In this document: one piece after another, positions 30,745 through 40,591 of the stretch | Numbering within the stretch: the first letter of the stretch is position 1 | How the letters are laid out: each line of letters begins with the position of its first letter | Origin: Afipia sp. 64-13 | GTDB taxonomy: Bacteria; Pseudomonadota; Alphaproteobacteria; Rhizobiales; Xanthobacteraceae | Assembly (NCBI GenBank): GCA_001897755.1 | Contig: MKUJ01000024.1 | Location: forward strand, 1 to 59,801 | Length of the DNA stretch: 59,801 nt | Direction of reading: 5' to 3' | The notes under the pieces: generated by a model | The model's input: only the letters and a program-made list of their open reading frames with translations | Told to the model about the DNA's origin: nothing | The model's database searches: none | Program-made: the position numbers and the translations under genes

Positions 30745-31692
30745 TCAGGCCGAGGTCAAGGCCGCGGTCTGGCGCAAAAGTGCTTCAACTTCAGCGCGTT
30801 GCGGGGCGCCAAAGGCACCGCCGAACCGGGTGCATTTCAGCGCGGCGGCGGCGGCGGAAAACCGCATCGCGTCCTCCAGCGATTGCTTCTCGGCGACCGC
30901 GAGCGCGAAGGCGCCATGAAACACGTCGCCGGCCCCGAGCGTGTCCACCGCCTCGATCGGGAAGGTCGGCCTGCGATGCGGTTCCTTGTTGGCGTCGAGC
31001 CAGATCATGCCGTCGGCGCCCTTGGTGACAGCGACGAAGGACGGCGTCAGCGCCGCGATCTTGCGCAGCGCCTCGATGTCGTCGGTGACGCCGGCGGTGG
31101 CGTGCAGCGCCTCGCTGGAGAAGATGATGTGTGAGGTGGCGCGCAGCAGCGGGTCGTCGAGCTCCATCACGTGGTCGGCGTCGAGCACCAGGGGGATGCC
31201 GCGGCGCTGCGCCTCGAAGCACAGATCGGTGACGAACGGCGCGCAGCGATTCTCGGTCAGCACCGCCGCGCAATCGCGCAGCAACTCGCTGGTCTCCGGC
31301 AGCGTCGCCTTGAACAGCGCCGGGTCGCGATAGGTGACGATGGTGCGCTCGCCGGTGTGATCGATCATGATGTTGGAGATCGGCGTCACGAGGCCCGGCA
31401 TCCGCACCATCGCGCTGGCGTCGATGCCTTCTTTGGCCAGATCATCGAAAATCGCGGCGCTGGCCTTTTCCCGCGCGTCGCCCATCGGCCCCGACATCAG
31501 CACGCGGCCGCCGAGCCGCGCGATCGCCACCGCCGCGTTGAGCGCGTTGCCGCCGCCAAATTCGCTGAAATGGGTGGCGCGCTTCTTGTTGCCGCGGGCC
31601 GGCAACTCGCCGACCCGGAACACGAGATCGCGCACCGGCATGCCGATGCACAGGATTCGCGTGCCGTCGGGCGGCTTGCCGTGAAAATTCAT
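30745..31692 (-). CDS. PfkB/ribokinase family sugar kinase
   Basis: 315 aa. N-terminal signature KKRATHFSEFGGGNALNAAVA (partly conserved GGG-N sugar loop), and the C-terminal PfkB motif DTLGAGDVFHGAFA with catalytic Asp256 (GAGD 253-256). Phosphorylates a sugar or nucleoside with ATP. No sugar operon surrounds it, so the substrate cannot be inferred. Confidence 0.9.
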   Translation of the reverse strand: MNFHGKPPDGTRILCIGMPVRDLVFRVGELPARGNKKRATHFSEFGGGNALNAAVAIARLGGRVLMSGPMGDAREKASAAIFDDLAKEGIDASAMVRMPGLVTPISNIMIDHTGERTIVTYRDPALFKATLPETSELLRDCAAVLTENRCAPFVTDLCFEAQRRGIPLVLDADHVMELDDPLLRATSHIIFSSEALHATAGVTDDIEALRKIAALTPSFVAVTKGADGMIWLDANKEPHRRPTFPIEAVDTLGAGDVFHGAFALAVAEKQSLEDAMRFSAAAAALKCTRFGGAFGAPQRAEVEALLRQTAALTSA

Positions 31693-31888
31693 GGCGACCT
31701 CCTCAAACCGGCGGAAGGGCGCGCCGGCGGATTCGGTGGTGTGTCAAAACACAATCAATGAAGGCAGCCGAGGTTCCCGTACTCAGGAACTCGCACATCG
31801 CACGCCCCGCCATGGCGAATCGTGCAGCGCGAATGCGACCGCATCAGGGCCGCGCATCGCGGGCGGTGCAGGTCAGCTCTGTGTTGTG

Positions 31889-32305
31889 TCAGGCGAGCCA
31901 GACGCGCCGGCGCAGCGCGGCGATGAAAGCGTCAAGTTCCTGCGGATCGTGGTCGAGCGGCGGCACCACGCCCCACACCGGGCGCGGCCAGGCGGCATCG
32001 GTCTTGCGGCGGGCGATGATATGGACATGAAGCTGTGGCACCACGTTACCGAGCGCCGCAATGTTGAGCTTGTCGGCTTTGGTGATGGCCTTCAGCGCCA
32101 CCGCTACGCGGTTGATCTCGGTGGTGAGCTGCGCCTGTTCGATCTCGCTCAGATCGATCAGGTCGGAGACATTCGGGCGGCGCGGCACCAGCAGCAGCCA
32201 GGGATAGTTGGCGTCCTTGATCACGGCCACGCGCGAGAGCGGCAGGTCGCCGATGTTCACGGTGTCCTGCATGAGTTGTGGATGCAGCGACCAGGTCTGG
32301 GACAT
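31889..32305 (-). CDS. HIT domain protein with incomplete histidine triad
   Basis: 138 aa of the HIT superfamily (nucleotide hydrolases/transferases). NYPWLLLVPRR opens the fold; the triad region reads QLHVHIIARR: His93 and His95 are present but the third position is Ile97, so the usual H-x-H-x-H is H-x-H-x-I. Many alphaproteobacterial homologues have this pattern, so it is a subfamily feature rather than a local mutation. Function unknown. Confidence 0.87.
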   Translation of the reverse strand: MSQTWSLHPQLMQDTVNIGDLPLSRVAVIKDANYPWLLLVPRRPNVSDLIDLSEIEQAQLTTEINRVAVALKAITKADKLNIAALGNVVPQLHVHIIARRKTDAAWPRPVWGVVPPLDHDPQELDAFIAALRRRVWLA

Positions 32306-32484
32306 CGGCCTCTTCCGGATTCTGTGTGGCCGGCAATTATGCCTGCCTTACTCATGCCCCGCTTTGTGGATGACGGCCATGGTTTTCTGGTTTTTCGCCG
32401 CCAAAGCGCGGGGCTGTGCGGCGGATCGGCCACGGGAAGAAGGGCGTCCGGCGGCTTGCTTTCCGCGCCCTTTGGCTCCAAATA

Positions 32485-32591
32485 GAGGGTGGGAGATTGG
32501 CGGTGGACGAGCCTCTCGCCAACCGGGTCAGGTCCGGAAGGAAGCAGCCCTAACGAGGTCCGGATCGGGTCGCTCGTCAGTCTCCTACCTC
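32485..32591 (+). ncRNA. ffs: SRP RNA, small bacterial (4.5S) type
   Basis: RNA scaffold for Ffh in co-translational membrane targeting. The core GGTCAGGTCCGGAAGGAAGC with its GGAAG tetraloop and the facing CAGCCCTAACGAGG segment is diagnostic, and the ends (GAGGGTGGGAGATTGG with GTCAGTCTCCTACCTC) pair into the long stem. A CTTTTCGTTT tract follows. The ends are estimated to within a few bases. It lies 136 bp before dnaX, as in related genomes. Confidence 0.93.
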
Positions 32592-32727
32592 TTTTCGTTT
32601 GCGCCGGAACGGTGCCGGACAACCTGCTGTTCGGGGATGCCGTCCGGCGATTGTTCGGTGCGCGGACTGTCTGCAACCCTAAGCCCCGCTGGCAACCCCA
32701 GGCCTGACGAGAAACGCGGACCGTTCG

Positions 32728-34599
32728 ATGCCTGATGCTGGCACCCCTATCACGTCTCCGAATGACGAACAGGCCGGCTTCGCGCTGGGCGGCGGCTCCG
32801 CTGCCCCGGCGGCGGGTGCGAGCTATCGCGTGCTGGCGCGTAAATACCGTCCGACCACCTTCGACGATCTGATCGGTCAGGAGGCGATGGTCCGGACCGT
32901 CTCCAATGCGTTCGAGACCGGGCGGATTCCGCAGGCCTGGATCCTCACTGGCGTGCGCGGTGTCGGCAAGACCACGACCGCGCGCATTCTCGCCCGTGCT
33001 CTGAATTACGAATTGCCCGATGGTTCGGTGAAGGGGCCGACGATCACCATGCCGGCGCCGGGCGTGCATTGTCAGGCGATCATGGAAAGCCGGCACATCG
33101 ATGTGCTGGAAATGGACGCCGCCTCGCATACCGGCATCGACGATGTGCGCCAGATCACCGACGGCGTGCGCTATGCGCCATCGAGTGCGCGTTACAAGGT
33201 CTACATCATCGACGAAGTCCACATGCTGTCGGAGAAGGCGTTCAATGCCTTCCTCAAGACGCTGGAGGAGCCGCCCGAGCACGCCAAGTTCGTGTTCGCC
33301 ACCACCGAGATCCGCAAGGTGCCGGTGACCGTGCTGTCGCGCTGCCAGCGTTTCGACCTGCGCCGTGTCGATGCCGATGTGCTGATGACGCATCTGGCCA
33401 ACATTTCAAAGCGCGAGAATGTCGAGACCGAGCCCGAGGCGCTCGGCCTGATCGCGCGCGCCGCCGAAGGCTCGGTGCGCGATTCGTTGTCGCTGCTCGA
33501 TCAGGCGATTGCCCATGCGGCGGGATCGGTGCGTGCCGAGGACGTGCGGCAGATGCTGGGCCTTGCCGACCGCACCCGCGTGATCGACCTGTTCGAGTCG
33601 CTGGCGCGCGGCGACATCGCCAGCGCCTTCAAGGAATTCCGCGACCAGTACGACACCGGCGCCGATCCGGTGGTGGTGCTGAGCGATCTCGCCGAGTTCG
33701 TCAATTTCGTCACCCGCGTCAAGGTGGTGCCGGCGACGGCGGACAATCTGGCGCTGGGCGAGACCGAGCGGGTGCGCGGCCGCGAGTTCGCCACCAAACT
33801 GTCGATGCGGGTGCTGTCGCGGATGTGGCAGATGCTGCTCAAGGGCATTGCCGAGGTGCAGAATGCGACGCGGCCGCAGGCCGCCGCCGAAATGGTGCTG
33901 GTGCGCATCGCCTATGTCGCCGATCTGCCGACGCCGGACGAAGCGCTCCGGATGATCGAGCAGAATGGCGCCGCGCCGTCGTCCGGTGGCGCACCGTCGG
34001 GCGGTGGCGGTCTGGGCCGTGCGCCGGTGACGGCATCTGTGACGTCTGCGATCGATCACGCGCCGTCGCGCATGATGGCGTCGTCAGGCGGACGCGCGGG
34101 CGGCGAGACCATGGCGCGCCAGCCGATGGCGGCTCCGATGCAGCAGGCGAACGCCGCGCAGCCGGTGCTGCGGCTGTCGTCCTTCGCCGAGATCGTGGCG
34201 CTGGCCAGCGAGAAGCGCGACGTGCAGCTCAAGGCGGCGCTGGAATCCGATCTGCGTCTGGTGCGGATGGAGGACGGCAAGCTCGAGGTTGCGCTGGAGC
34301 CTCATGCGTCGCGCTCGCTGCTCGGCGAGTTGCAGAAGAAGCTCAAGGACTGGACCGGCCGGCACTGGACGGTGGCGACATCCAGAGAGTCGGGGCAGCC
34401 GACGCTGCGCGAGCAGGCGCGCGAGCGCCGCAACCAGCTCGAACTGGCGGTGCAGGACGATCCTCGCGTCAAGGCGGTGATGGCGATCTGGCCCGGCACG
34501 AAGATCGAATCGGTCAAGCCGGTGGCTCACGATATCGGTCCGCCGGTCTCCGAGGACGGCGATTCCGGCGAGCTGCCCGACAACGACGACGATTTCTAG
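32728..34599 (+). CDS. dnaX: DNA polymerase III subunits gamma and tau
   Basis: 623-aa clamp-loader ATPase. [10 protein letters not shown] start, Walker [10 protein letters not shown] (75-83), DEVHMLS box II, the SRC arginine-finger motif (TVLSRCQRF), then a tau-specific C-terminal half. The zinc-module region has just one Cys ([10 protein letters not shown]) where most bacteria have four, so zinc binding is doubtful. First gene of dnaX-ybaB-recR. I see no A/G slippery run that would make a separate gamma form. Confidence 0.96.
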   Translation: MPDAGTPITSPNDEQAGFALGGGSAAPAAGASYRVLARKYRPTTFDDLIGQEAMVRTVSNAFETGRIPQAWILTGVRGVGKTTTARILARALNYELPDGSVKGPTITMPAPGVHCQAIMESRHIDVLEMDAASHTGIDDVRQITDGVRYAPSSARYKVYIIDEVHMLSEKAFNAFLKTLEEPPEHAKFVFATTEIRKVPVTVLSRCQRFDLRRVDADVLMTHLANISKRENVETEPEALGLIARAAEGSVRDSLSLLDQAIAHAAGSVRAEDVRQMLGLADRTRVIDLFESLARGDIASAFKEFRDQYDTGADPVVVLSDLAEFVNFVTRVKVVPATADNLALGETERVRGREFATKLSMRVLSRMWQMLLKGIAEVQNATRPQAAAEMVLVRIAYVADLPTPDEALRMIEQNGAAPSSGGAPSGGGGLGRAPVTASVTSAIDHAPSRMMASSGGRAGGETMARQPMAAPMQQANAAQPVLRLSSFAEIVALASEKRDVQLKAALESDLRLVRMEDGKLEVALEPHASRSLLGELQKKLKDWTGRHWTVATSRESGQPTLREQARERRNQLELAVQDDPRVKAVMAIWPGTKIESVKPVAHDIGPPVSEDGDSGELPDNDDDF

Positions 34600-34621
34600 T
34601 TTTCCTGAAAGAGGATTCTCG

Positions 34622-34942
34622 ATGGCTGACTTTCTCGGCATGATGAAGCAGGCGGCGCAACTGCAATCCAAGATGAAGGAAATGCAGGAGCAGCTCGACA
34701 CCGTCGAGGTCGAGGGCGAATCCGGCGGCGGGCTCGTCCGTGTGCGCATGACCGCGAAGATGGAGGTCAAGGCCGTGACCATCGATCCGTCGCTGATCAG
34801 GCCGGAGGAGCGCGAAGTGCTGGAGGACCTGCTGGTCACCGCGCATAACGACGCGCGCCGCAAGGCGGAAGCGGCGATGCAGGAAAAGATGAAGACGCTG
34901 ACCGGCGGGCTCGGCCTGCCGCCGGGGCTTGGCTTCGGCTAA
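34622..34942 (+). CDS. ybaB: YbaB/EbfC nucleoid-associated protein
   Basis: 106 aa. Starts [17 protein letters not shown], ends [12 protein letters not shown], both typical of YbaB/EbfC, a small homodimeric DNA-binding protein that organises the nucleoid. Conserved position between dnaX and recR, 22 bp after dnaX; its TAA overlaps the recR ATG by one base. Confidence 0.95.
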   Translation: MADFLGMMKQAAQLQSKMKEMQEQLDTVEVEGESGGGLVRVRMTAKMEVKAVTIDPSLIRPEEREVLEDLLVTAHNDARRKAEAAMQEKMKTLTGGLGLPPGLGFG

Positions 34943-35547
34943 TGTCGGGGAGCGTCGCAGGCCCCGAGATCGAGCGCCTGATTCAACTTCTGGCGCGGCT
35001 GCCGGGGCTCGGGCCGCGCTCGGCGCGGCGCGCGGCTCTGCATCTGATCAAGAAGCGCGAGGCCTTGATGGCGCCGCTCGCGGCGGCGTTGCAGGTCGCG
35101 ATCGAGAAGATCGAGGTCTGCCATACCTGCGGCAATATCGACACGCAGAACCCTTGCACCATCTGCACCGATCTGCGGCGAGATCCCGCGATCATCGTGG
35201 TGGTCGCCGATGTCGCCGATCTGTGGGCTCTGGAACGCGCCCATGCCACCAGCGGCCGCTATCACGTGCTCGGCGCGACGCTGTCGCCGCTCGACGGCAT
35301 CGGGCCGCAGGATCTGACCATCGATGCGCTGGTGACGCGCGCGCGTGATCCGCAGGTCAGCGAGATCATTCTGGCGCTCAACGCAACGGTCGATGGCCAG
35401 ACCACGGCGCATTACATCACCGACATGCTGCAGGACGCCGACGTCAAGGTGACGCGGCTGGCGCATGGCGTGCCGGTCGGCGGCGAGCTCGATTATCTCG
35501 ACGAGGGCACGCTGTCGGCGGCGATGCGGCAGCGGACATTGTTTTGA
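34942..35547 (+). CDS. recR: Recombination protein RecR
   Basis: 201 aa. N-terminal helix-hairpin-helix ([17 protein letters not shown]), zinc finger [16 protein letters not shown], then a Toprim domain ([12 protein letters not shown]) and C-terminal [12 protein letters not shown]. Loads RecA at gaps with RecO/RecF. Start ATG shares one base with the ybaB stop, so translation is coupled. Confidence 0.97.
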   Translation: MSGSVAGPEIERLIQLLARLPGLGPRSARRAALHLIKKREALMAPLAAALQVAIEKIEVCHTCGNIDTQNPCTICTDLRRDPAIIVVVADVADLWALERAHATSGRYHVLGATLSPLDGIGPQDLTIDALVTRARDPQVSEIILALNATVDGQTTAHYITDMLQDADVKVTRLAHGVPVGGELDYLDEGTLSAAMRQRTLF

Positions 35548-35564
35548 GACGCAACCACAGGATC

Positions 35565-36008
35565 ATGATGGCGACACGGCTTTTCCGCACCGATGTTTCC
35601 TGCAACAGAATCGCCGTAGGGCTGCTGGGCGCTTGCATGGCCGTTTGCGTCAGCATGGTATTGAGCTCCGCGCCGGCCCAGGCCGAGGCCCCCAAAGCGC
35701 TGCGGGCCGGCGACATCCTGTCCGGCGACCTGACCGCGATGCGCAGCGGCAAGCGGAAGAACCGCGTCGTGACCTATCAGCTCACCAGCGCGCCGCGCCG
35801 GCTGCCGCCGCCGGCCGGGCTGTGCAATCTGGAGACCGGGCCGGAGACCTTCCAGATCGTTACCCGCAGCGACGCCGAAGCGGCCGCACTCAAGCCTTTC
35901 GTCGGCAAGACGGTGTCGATCCGCGCCAAGGAGGTGGCCTGCGCGCAGGCGGCGGGCGAGTGGAGCGACGCCATCGTCTCCGACTGGAGCCTGGTGACGC
36001 AGCACTGA
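35565..36008 (+). CDS. Hypothetical exported protein
   Basis: 147 aa. Signal peptide: basic start (TRLFRT), hydrophobic AVGLLGACMAVCVSMVLS, cleavage near AQAEA (about residue 42). The mature part is about 105 residues with two cysteines (GLCNLETG and KEVACAQAAG) that could form a disulphide. No family recognised. ATG 35565 preferred to the upstream TTG, having AGGATC before it. Located 17 bp after recR. Confidence 0.75.
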   Translation: MMATRLFRTDVSCNRIAVGLLGACMAVCVSMVLSSAPAQAEAPKALRAGDILSGDLTAMRSGKRKNRVVTYQLTSAPRRLPPPAGLCNLETGPETFQIVTRSDAEAAALKPFVGKTVSIRAKEVACAQAAGEWSDAIVSDWSLVTQH

Positions 36009-36027
36009 CGCTGTTCTTGATGTGTGG

Positions 36028-37416
36028 TCAGCCTGTCCGGCCCAGCGCCGTGAAATGGCTGCGGCGCTGCAGCCACGCCAGCAGCAAGAGGCTCGGGATC
36101 GCCACCAGCACGCAGATCACGAAGAACAGCGGCCAGCCGGTGGCCTTGGCGACATAGCCCGCGCCCGACGACAGATAGGTACGCCCGACCGCGGCAAGCG
36201 CGGTGAGCAGCGCGTATTGCGTGGCGGTGTGCAGCGGGCTTTTGCACAGCGCGGAGAGATAGGCGACGAAGATCACCGTGCCGATCGCGCTGGTGAAGTT
36301 CTCGGCGGTGATCGCGACCGCCAGCGCGTATTGATTGACGCCGACCAGCGCCAGCCATGAGAACGACAGATTGGCGATCGCCTGCAACAGGCCGCCGATC
36401 CACAGGCTCGCCACCAGCGAGTAGCGATTGGCGACGAAGCCGCCGGCAAAACCGCCGAGCAGCGTGGCGGCAAGGCCGACGCCCTTGACGATGGCGGCGT
36501 AGTCGTTGCGCGAGAATCCGAGATCGATCACGAACGGCGCGGTCATGGTGCCGGAAAACGCATCGGTGAATTTGTAGAGCACGACAAAGGCGAGCACGGC
36601 CGCCGCGTCCTTGCGGGCGAGGAATTCGGAGAATGCGCCGACCGCGGCCCGGGTCACGCGCTGGAACGCGCTCTCACCATCGCTGGCGCGCTCGGCCCGT
36701 GCCGATTGCTCCGGCTCGGTGGCGAGCAATGCGGTCGCGGTGCCGATCAGCACCAGCCCTGCCATGGTGATATAGCCCCACGTCCAGGCGTTGCCGCGCG
36801 CAAGCCCGGTGCTTTCGAAGGCGCTGACCAGAAACAGCGCGCCGGCGGTCGAGATCAGCATGCCGATGCGATAGGCCGCGACATAGCCGGCCATGCCGGC
36901 GGCCTGTTCGGATTCCGGCAGGCTCTCGACGCGGAAGGCGTCGACCACGATGTCCTGCGTGGCCGAGGTCGCCGCGACCAGCAGCGCGCCGATGGCGACG
37001 AAGAACGGCGAGCGCGCCGGATCGGCGAACGCCAGCAAAATGATGGCGGCGATCAGCAGGAACTGCGCGAACACCAGCCAGCCGCGGCGGCGGCCGAGCA
37101 GGCGCGTCAGCACCGGCACATGCAGCGCGTCGACCAGCGGCGCCCAGATGAATTTCAGCGTGTAGGGCGTGCCGACCAGCGCGAACAGGCCGATGGTGCC
37201 GAGATCGACGCCGGCCTCGCGCATCCACACCAGCAGCGTCGAGCCGGACAGCGCGAGCGGCAGGCCGGAGGAAAAGCCGAGGAACATGACGATCAGCACC
37301 CGTGGCCGCAGATAGATCGCGACCGCGTCGCGCCAGGACGCGCGGGGCGGGGGCGTTTCTGGCGAGGCTGCTTCAGACACCTCGGCGGGCGCTGGCTTGG
37401 GAGCGTGAGAATCCAT
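36028..37416 (-). CDS. AmpG-like MFS permease
   Basis: 462 aa with about twelve membrane helices. The N-terminal region LIVMFLGFSSGLPLALSGST, then GVDLGTIGLFALVGTPYTLKF and WAPLVDALHVP, matches AmpG, the permease importing anhydromuropeptides for cell-wall recycling and, in some bacteria, for beta-lactamase induction. The first 25 residues are a Pro/Ala-rich cytosolic tail. No ampC or ampR nearby. Confidence 0.87.
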   Translation of the reverse strand: MDSHAPKPAPAEVSEAASPETPPPRASWRDAVAIYLRPRVLIVMFLGFSSGLPLALSGSTLLVWMREAGVDLGTIGLFALVGTPYTLKFIWAPLVDALHVPVLTRLLGRRRGWLVFAQFLLIAAIILLAFADPARSPFFVAIGALLVAATSATQDIVVDAFRVESLPESEQAAGMAGYVAAYRIGMLISTAGALFLVSAFESTGLARGNAWTWGYITMAGLVLIGTATALLATEPEQSARAERASDGESAFQRVTRAAVGAFSEFLARKDAAAVLAFVVLYKFTDAFSGTMTAPFVIDLGFSRNDYAAIVKGVGLAATLLGGFAGGFVANRYSLVASLWIGGLLQAIANLSFSWLALVGVNQYALAVAITAENFTSAIGTVIFVAYLSALCKSPLHTATQYALLTALAAVGRTYLSSGAGYVAKATGWPLFFVICVLVAIPSLLLLAWLQRRSHFTALGRTG

Positions 37417-37441
37417 CCGGGATTGGTAGCAGATTCGAAGG

Positions 37442-37465
37442 CCTATCCCTCCCCTTGCGAGAGGA
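37442..37465. repeat. Short CCCTCCCC / GAGAGG palindrome
   Basis: Weak copy of the CTCCCT family (CCCTCCCCTTGCGAGAGG) in the promoter gap of the AmpG-like gene. Confidence 0.35.
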
Positions 37466-37487
37466 AGGAAGCGGCTTTGGTCTAAAT

Positions 37488-37580
37488 CGTCATCACCGGG
37501 CTTGTCCCGGTGATCCAGGTTTCAGCCTTTGCATGTGGACGCCCAGACGTGGATGGCCGGGGCAAGCCCGGCCGTGACGA
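37488..37580. repeat. Paired CGTCATCACCGGG / GGATGGCCGGG palindrome
   Basis: Same structure as at 22262: a TCACCGGGCTTGTCCCGGTGA module, about 35 bp of spacer with GTGGACG, then a GGATGGCCGGGGCAAGCC module ending GGCCGTGACGA. It separates the rmuC 3' end from the AmpG-like gene's start. Confidence 0.8.
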
Positions 37581-37607
37581 ACGACAGGTGCGACCGAAAG
37601 ATGCCGG

Positions 37608-38822
37608 TCACTCCCCCGCCTGCAACTTGCGGGACAATTGCGCCGGAAACAGGTCGCTGCCGGCAGGAGCGATGGCGCGTGGCGCATTGGCGGGCTCGCT
37701 GGCGGTGCTGAAATCCAGCTCCTCGATCCGCCCGGCGCGCTTCTCGATCTTGTCGGCGGAGATCAGGATCTGGCGCACGTCCTCGTTGACGTTGCCGAAA
37801 TCCTTCTGCAGCTTCAGCACCCGTTCGCGCAGGCGGGCGAGATCGTCCGACATGTTGATGACCTCGGTGCGGATCTGATCGGCGGCATCGCGCATCCGCG
37901 CGTCTTTCAGGATCTGCTGCATCACCTGAATCGCCAGCATCAACAGCGAGGGCGACACCAGCACGATGCGGGCGCGGTAGGCCTTCTGGATCACATCGTC
38001 GAAGCCGTCATGGATTTCCGCGTACACGGATTCCGACGGCACGAACATCAACGCGGTGTCCTGCGTCTCGCCGGCGATCAGATATTTGTCGGCGATGTCG
38101 CCGACGTGCTTCATCACGTCCTGCCGCAGGCGCTGCGTTGCGTACTTCTTTTCCTCGTCGGAGCGTGCGTCGCGCAGCGCGGTGACCGCTTCCAGCGGAA
38201 ATTTGGCGTCGATGCACAGCGGCCGCTGGTCGGGTAGGAAGATCACGCAATCGGGCCGCTTGTTGTTGGACAGTGTGTGCTGGAATTCGTAGCTGCCCTT
38301 TGGCATGCCGTCCTGCACGATGGCTTCCATCCGCGCCTGACCGAACGCGCCGCGCGACTGCTTGTTGGCGAGCACGTCGCGCAGCGTCGTCACCTGCGTG
38401 GTGAGGTCGGTGAGGTTCTTGTGCGCGTTGTCGATGATGCCGAGCCGCTCATGTAACGCGCGCAGGCTGTCCATGGTGTTGCGCGTGGTCTGCTCCATCG
38501 ACTGGCCGACGCGGTGGGTTACCGAATCCAGCCGCTCGTTGACCGCGCGCGCCATTTCCGCCTGTCGGCCGACCAGCGCCTGACTGAGCGCATCGACCCG
38601 GCCGGCGGACTGGCTCTGCGCGTGCAGCATCTGGCTGAGGCGCTCCTCGAGCTCATCGGCGCGGATCGCCTGCGCCATCGCCATCGCCGCGCCCTTGCGT
38701 CCGGCGCGGGCGATGATGATCGCGATCGCGACCAGCAGCGTCAGAGCCAGCGCGGCAAACGCCATCAGCGCGGCGCCGGTGCGGATCGGGACGTCCCCGA
38801 GGATAAACAGGGTCTCGTTCAT
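37608..38822 (-). CDS. rmuC: DNA recombination protein RmuC
   Basis: 404 aa. One N-terminal membrane helix (AALMAFAALALTLLVAIAII), a coiled-coil segment (about 55-150), then the RmuC nuclease-like domain with GSYEFQHTLSNNKRPDCVIF and CIDAKFPLEA. Limits inversions at short repeats in E. coli. ATG 38822 with AAAGGACG before it is chosen; the frame runs much further upstream but through def on the other strand. Divergent from def across a 171-bp gap with a CtrA-type site. Confidence 0.94.
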   Translation of the reverse strand: MNETLFILGDVPIRTGAALMAFAALALTLLVAIAIIIARAGRKGAAMAMAQAIRADELEERLSQMLHAQSQSAGRVDALSQALVGRQAEMARAVNERLDSVTHRVGQSMEQTTRNTMDSLRALHERLGIIDNAHKNLTDLTTQVTTLRDVLANKQSRGAFGQARMEAIVQDGMPKGSYEFQHTLSNNKRPDCVIFLPDQRPLCIDAKFPLEAVTALRDARSDEEKKYATQRLRQDVMKHVGDIADKYLIAGETQDTALMFVPSESVYAEIHDGFDDVIQKAYRARIVLVSPSLLMLAIQVMQQILKDARMRDAADQIRTEVINMSDDLARLRERVLKLQKDFGNVNEDVRQILISADKIEKRAGRIEELDFSTASEPANAPRAIAPAGSDLFPAQLSRKLQAGE

Positions 38823-38902
38823 GCGTCCTTTGTAGCCCGATTCGGCGCAGGAAGCGAACGAAGCGGGAACATTTATGGTTAACAAGTCCCTGATTTTTAT
38901 GG

Positions 38903-38918
38903 TTAACGCCGCCTTAAC
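38903..38918. promoter_or_regulatory. CtrA-type box TTAA-N7-TTAAC between rmuC and def
   Basis: TTAACGCCGCCTTAAC matches the full alphaproteobacterial CtrA consensus TTAA-N7-TTAA(C). It stands in the shared rmuC/def promoter gap and overlaps the second of two direct copies of TTTATGGTTAAC (38872-38883 and 38896-38907). It could place either gene under cell-cycle control; not proven. Confidence 0.5.
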
Positions 38919-38993
38919 GGCATTCGGGGGCAAACCGTGCGGCGGGGTGAATATCGGTTTGACCGCGTGGACCGCGGCCATTACATCGCGGCC

Positions 38994-39509
38994 ATGGCCA
39001 TTCGCGAAATCATCAGCCTGCCGGACAAGCGCTTGCGGCTTGTCTCCAAACCCGTCGAGCAGGTGACACGGGAGATCCGCTCGCTCGCCGACGACATGCT
39101 GGAGAGCATGTACGATGCGCCGGGCATCGGACTTGCCGCCATTCAGGTGGCGGTGCCGCTGCGCCTCGTCACGATGGATCTGTCGAAGAAGGAAGGCGAG
39201 ACCGACCCGCGCGTCTTCATCAATCCGGAGGTTCTCACCTCGTCGGAGGACCTGTCGGTCTATGAAGAGGGCTGCCTGTCGATCCCCGAATATTACGAGG
39301 AGGTCGAGCGGCCGGCGAAGGTGCGCATCCGTTATCTGGACCTCGACGGCAAGGTGCATGAAGAGGATGCCGAAGGCCTGTTCGCCACCTGCATCCAGCA
39401 CGAGATCGATCATCTCAATGGCGTGTTGTTCATCGATTATCTGTCGAAGCTCAAGCGCGACCGGGTGATGAAGAAATTCACCAAGGCCGCACGCCTCGCG
39501 GCGAAGTAA
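38994..39509 (+). CDS. def: Peptide deformylase
   Basis: 171 aa. Removes the formyl group from nascent N-terminal Met. All three motifs: GIGLAAIQV (44-52), EGCLSIP with Cys94 metal ligand, QHEIDHLNG with His136 and His140 plus catalytic Glu137. Start ATG 38994 gives the family N-terminus [13 protein letters not shown]. Upstream of fmt, as usual, but separated by a repeat. Confidence 0.97.
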   Translation: MAIREIISLPDKRLRLVSKPVEQVTREIRSLADDMLESMYDAPGIGLAAIQVAVPLRLVTMDLSKKEGETDPRVFINPEVLTSSEDLSVYEEGCLSIPEYYEEVERPAKVRIRYLDLDGKVHEEDAEGLFATCIQHEIDHLNGVLFIDYLSKLKRDRVMKKFTKAARLAAK

Positions 39510-39535
39510 ATTCTCATCGGCACGCGAACTCTTCT

Positions 39536-39620
39536 CGTCATGCCCGGCTTTATGCCGGGCATCCACGTCTTTCTTTCTTTAGGTAATACGTGGATGGCCG
39601 GGACAAGCCCGGCCATGACG
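39536..39620. repeat. Paired CGTCATGCCCGGC / GGATGGCCGGG palindrome
   Basis: CGTCATGCCCGGC...GCCGGGCATCCACG, then CGTGGATGGCCGGG...CCCGGCCATGACG. It interrupts the def-fmt pair and its right arm is open in the fmt frame, producing a false N-terminal extension ([10 protein letters not shown]). Confidence 0.85.
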
Positions 39621-39658
39621 AGCTAAAAGCAGGCATCATCGTTGGGGTAAGACATTTT

Positions 39659-40591
39659 ATGCCGCTCCGTCTGATCTTTATGGGCACGCCGGACTTCGCG
39701 GTGCCGACGCTGCTGGAGCTGGCGGCGCATGGCCATGAGATCGTCGCGGTCTATACCCGCGCGTCGAAGCCCGCCGGGCGCGGCATGAAATTGCAGGCGA
39801 GCCCGGTGGAGCGCGAGGCGCGCCGGCTCGGCCTTCCTGTGCTGACGCCCTCGACCCTGAAGACTCCGGAGGCCGAGGCTGAATTCCGCGCGCACAACGC
39901 CGATGCGGCAGTGGTCGTCGCCTACGGCATGATCCTGCCGAAAAACATTCTCGATGCGGTGCCGCTCGGCTGCTTCAACCTGCATGCCTCGCTGCTGCCG
40001 CGCTGGCGCGGCGCCGCGCCGATCAACCGCGCGATCATGTCGGGCGATGCCGAAAGCGGCGTCATGGTGATGAAGATGGATGTCGGGCTCGACACCGGCG
40101 ATGTCGCGATGGCGGAGCGGTTGCCGATCGACGATGCGATGACGGCGCAGGATCTGCACGACGCACTGGCGCCGCTCGGCGCCGATCTGATGGTGCGGGC
40201 GATCGGCGCGCTGGAACGCGGCCGCCTGCAATTGACGCCGCAGGATGCGCAAGGCGTCACTTACGCCGCCAAGATCGACAAGGCCGAGGCGCGGATCGAC
40301 TGGTTGAGACCGGCGCGCGAGGTGCTCCGGCATTGCCATGGTCTCTCGCCATTTCCCGGCGCGTGGTTCGAGATCGAACTCGACGGCGTGTCGGTGCGCA
40401 TCAAGGTGCTGCGCTGCGAACTGGCGAAAGGCTCCGGCGCGCCGGGCAGCGTGCTGGACGATCGTCTCACCATCGCCTGCGGCGAGGGCGCGATCCGCGT
40501 TCTGGAATTGCAGCGCGCCGGCAAGCAGCCGATGAAGGCGGTGGACTTCCTGCGCGGCACGCCGCTGGAGGCGGGAGCGCGGGCGCAGTGA
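39659..40591 (+). CDS. fmt: Methionyl-tRNA formyltransferase
   Basis: 310 aa. N-formylates initiator Met-tRNA; pairs functionally with def upstream. [18 protein letters not shown] start, the [12 protein letters not shown] folate/catalytic motif and the [11 protein letters not shown] segment of the C-terminal OB domain. ATG 39659 follows GGGGTAAG; the open frame from 39590 includes repeat sequence and is rejected. Its last codons overlap the GTG of the GNAT gene. Confidence 0.97.
   Translation: MPLRLIFMGTPDFAVPTLLELAAHGHEIVAVYTRASKPAGRGMKLQASPVEREARRLGLPVLTPSTLKTPEAEAEFRAHNADAAVVVAYGMILPKNILDAVPLGCFNLHASLLPRWRGAAPINRAIMSGDAESGVMVMKMDVGLDTGDVAMAERLPIDDAMTAQDLHDALAPLGADLMVRAIGALERGRLQLTPQDAQGVTYAAKIDKAEARIDWLRPAREVLRHCHGLSPFPGAWFEIELDGVSVRIKVLRCELAKGSGAPGSVLDDRLTIACGEGAIRVLELQRAGKQPMKAVDFLRGTPLEAGARAQ

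Noticed and set aside
32728-34599. Programmed frameshift in dnaX
   Set aside because: I found no A-rich slippery run with a following stem in the region where gamma would end.
39590-39658. Longer fmt start
   Set aside because: Translates the GGATGGCCGGG repeat; ATG 39659 has a proper ribosome site and the family N-terminus.
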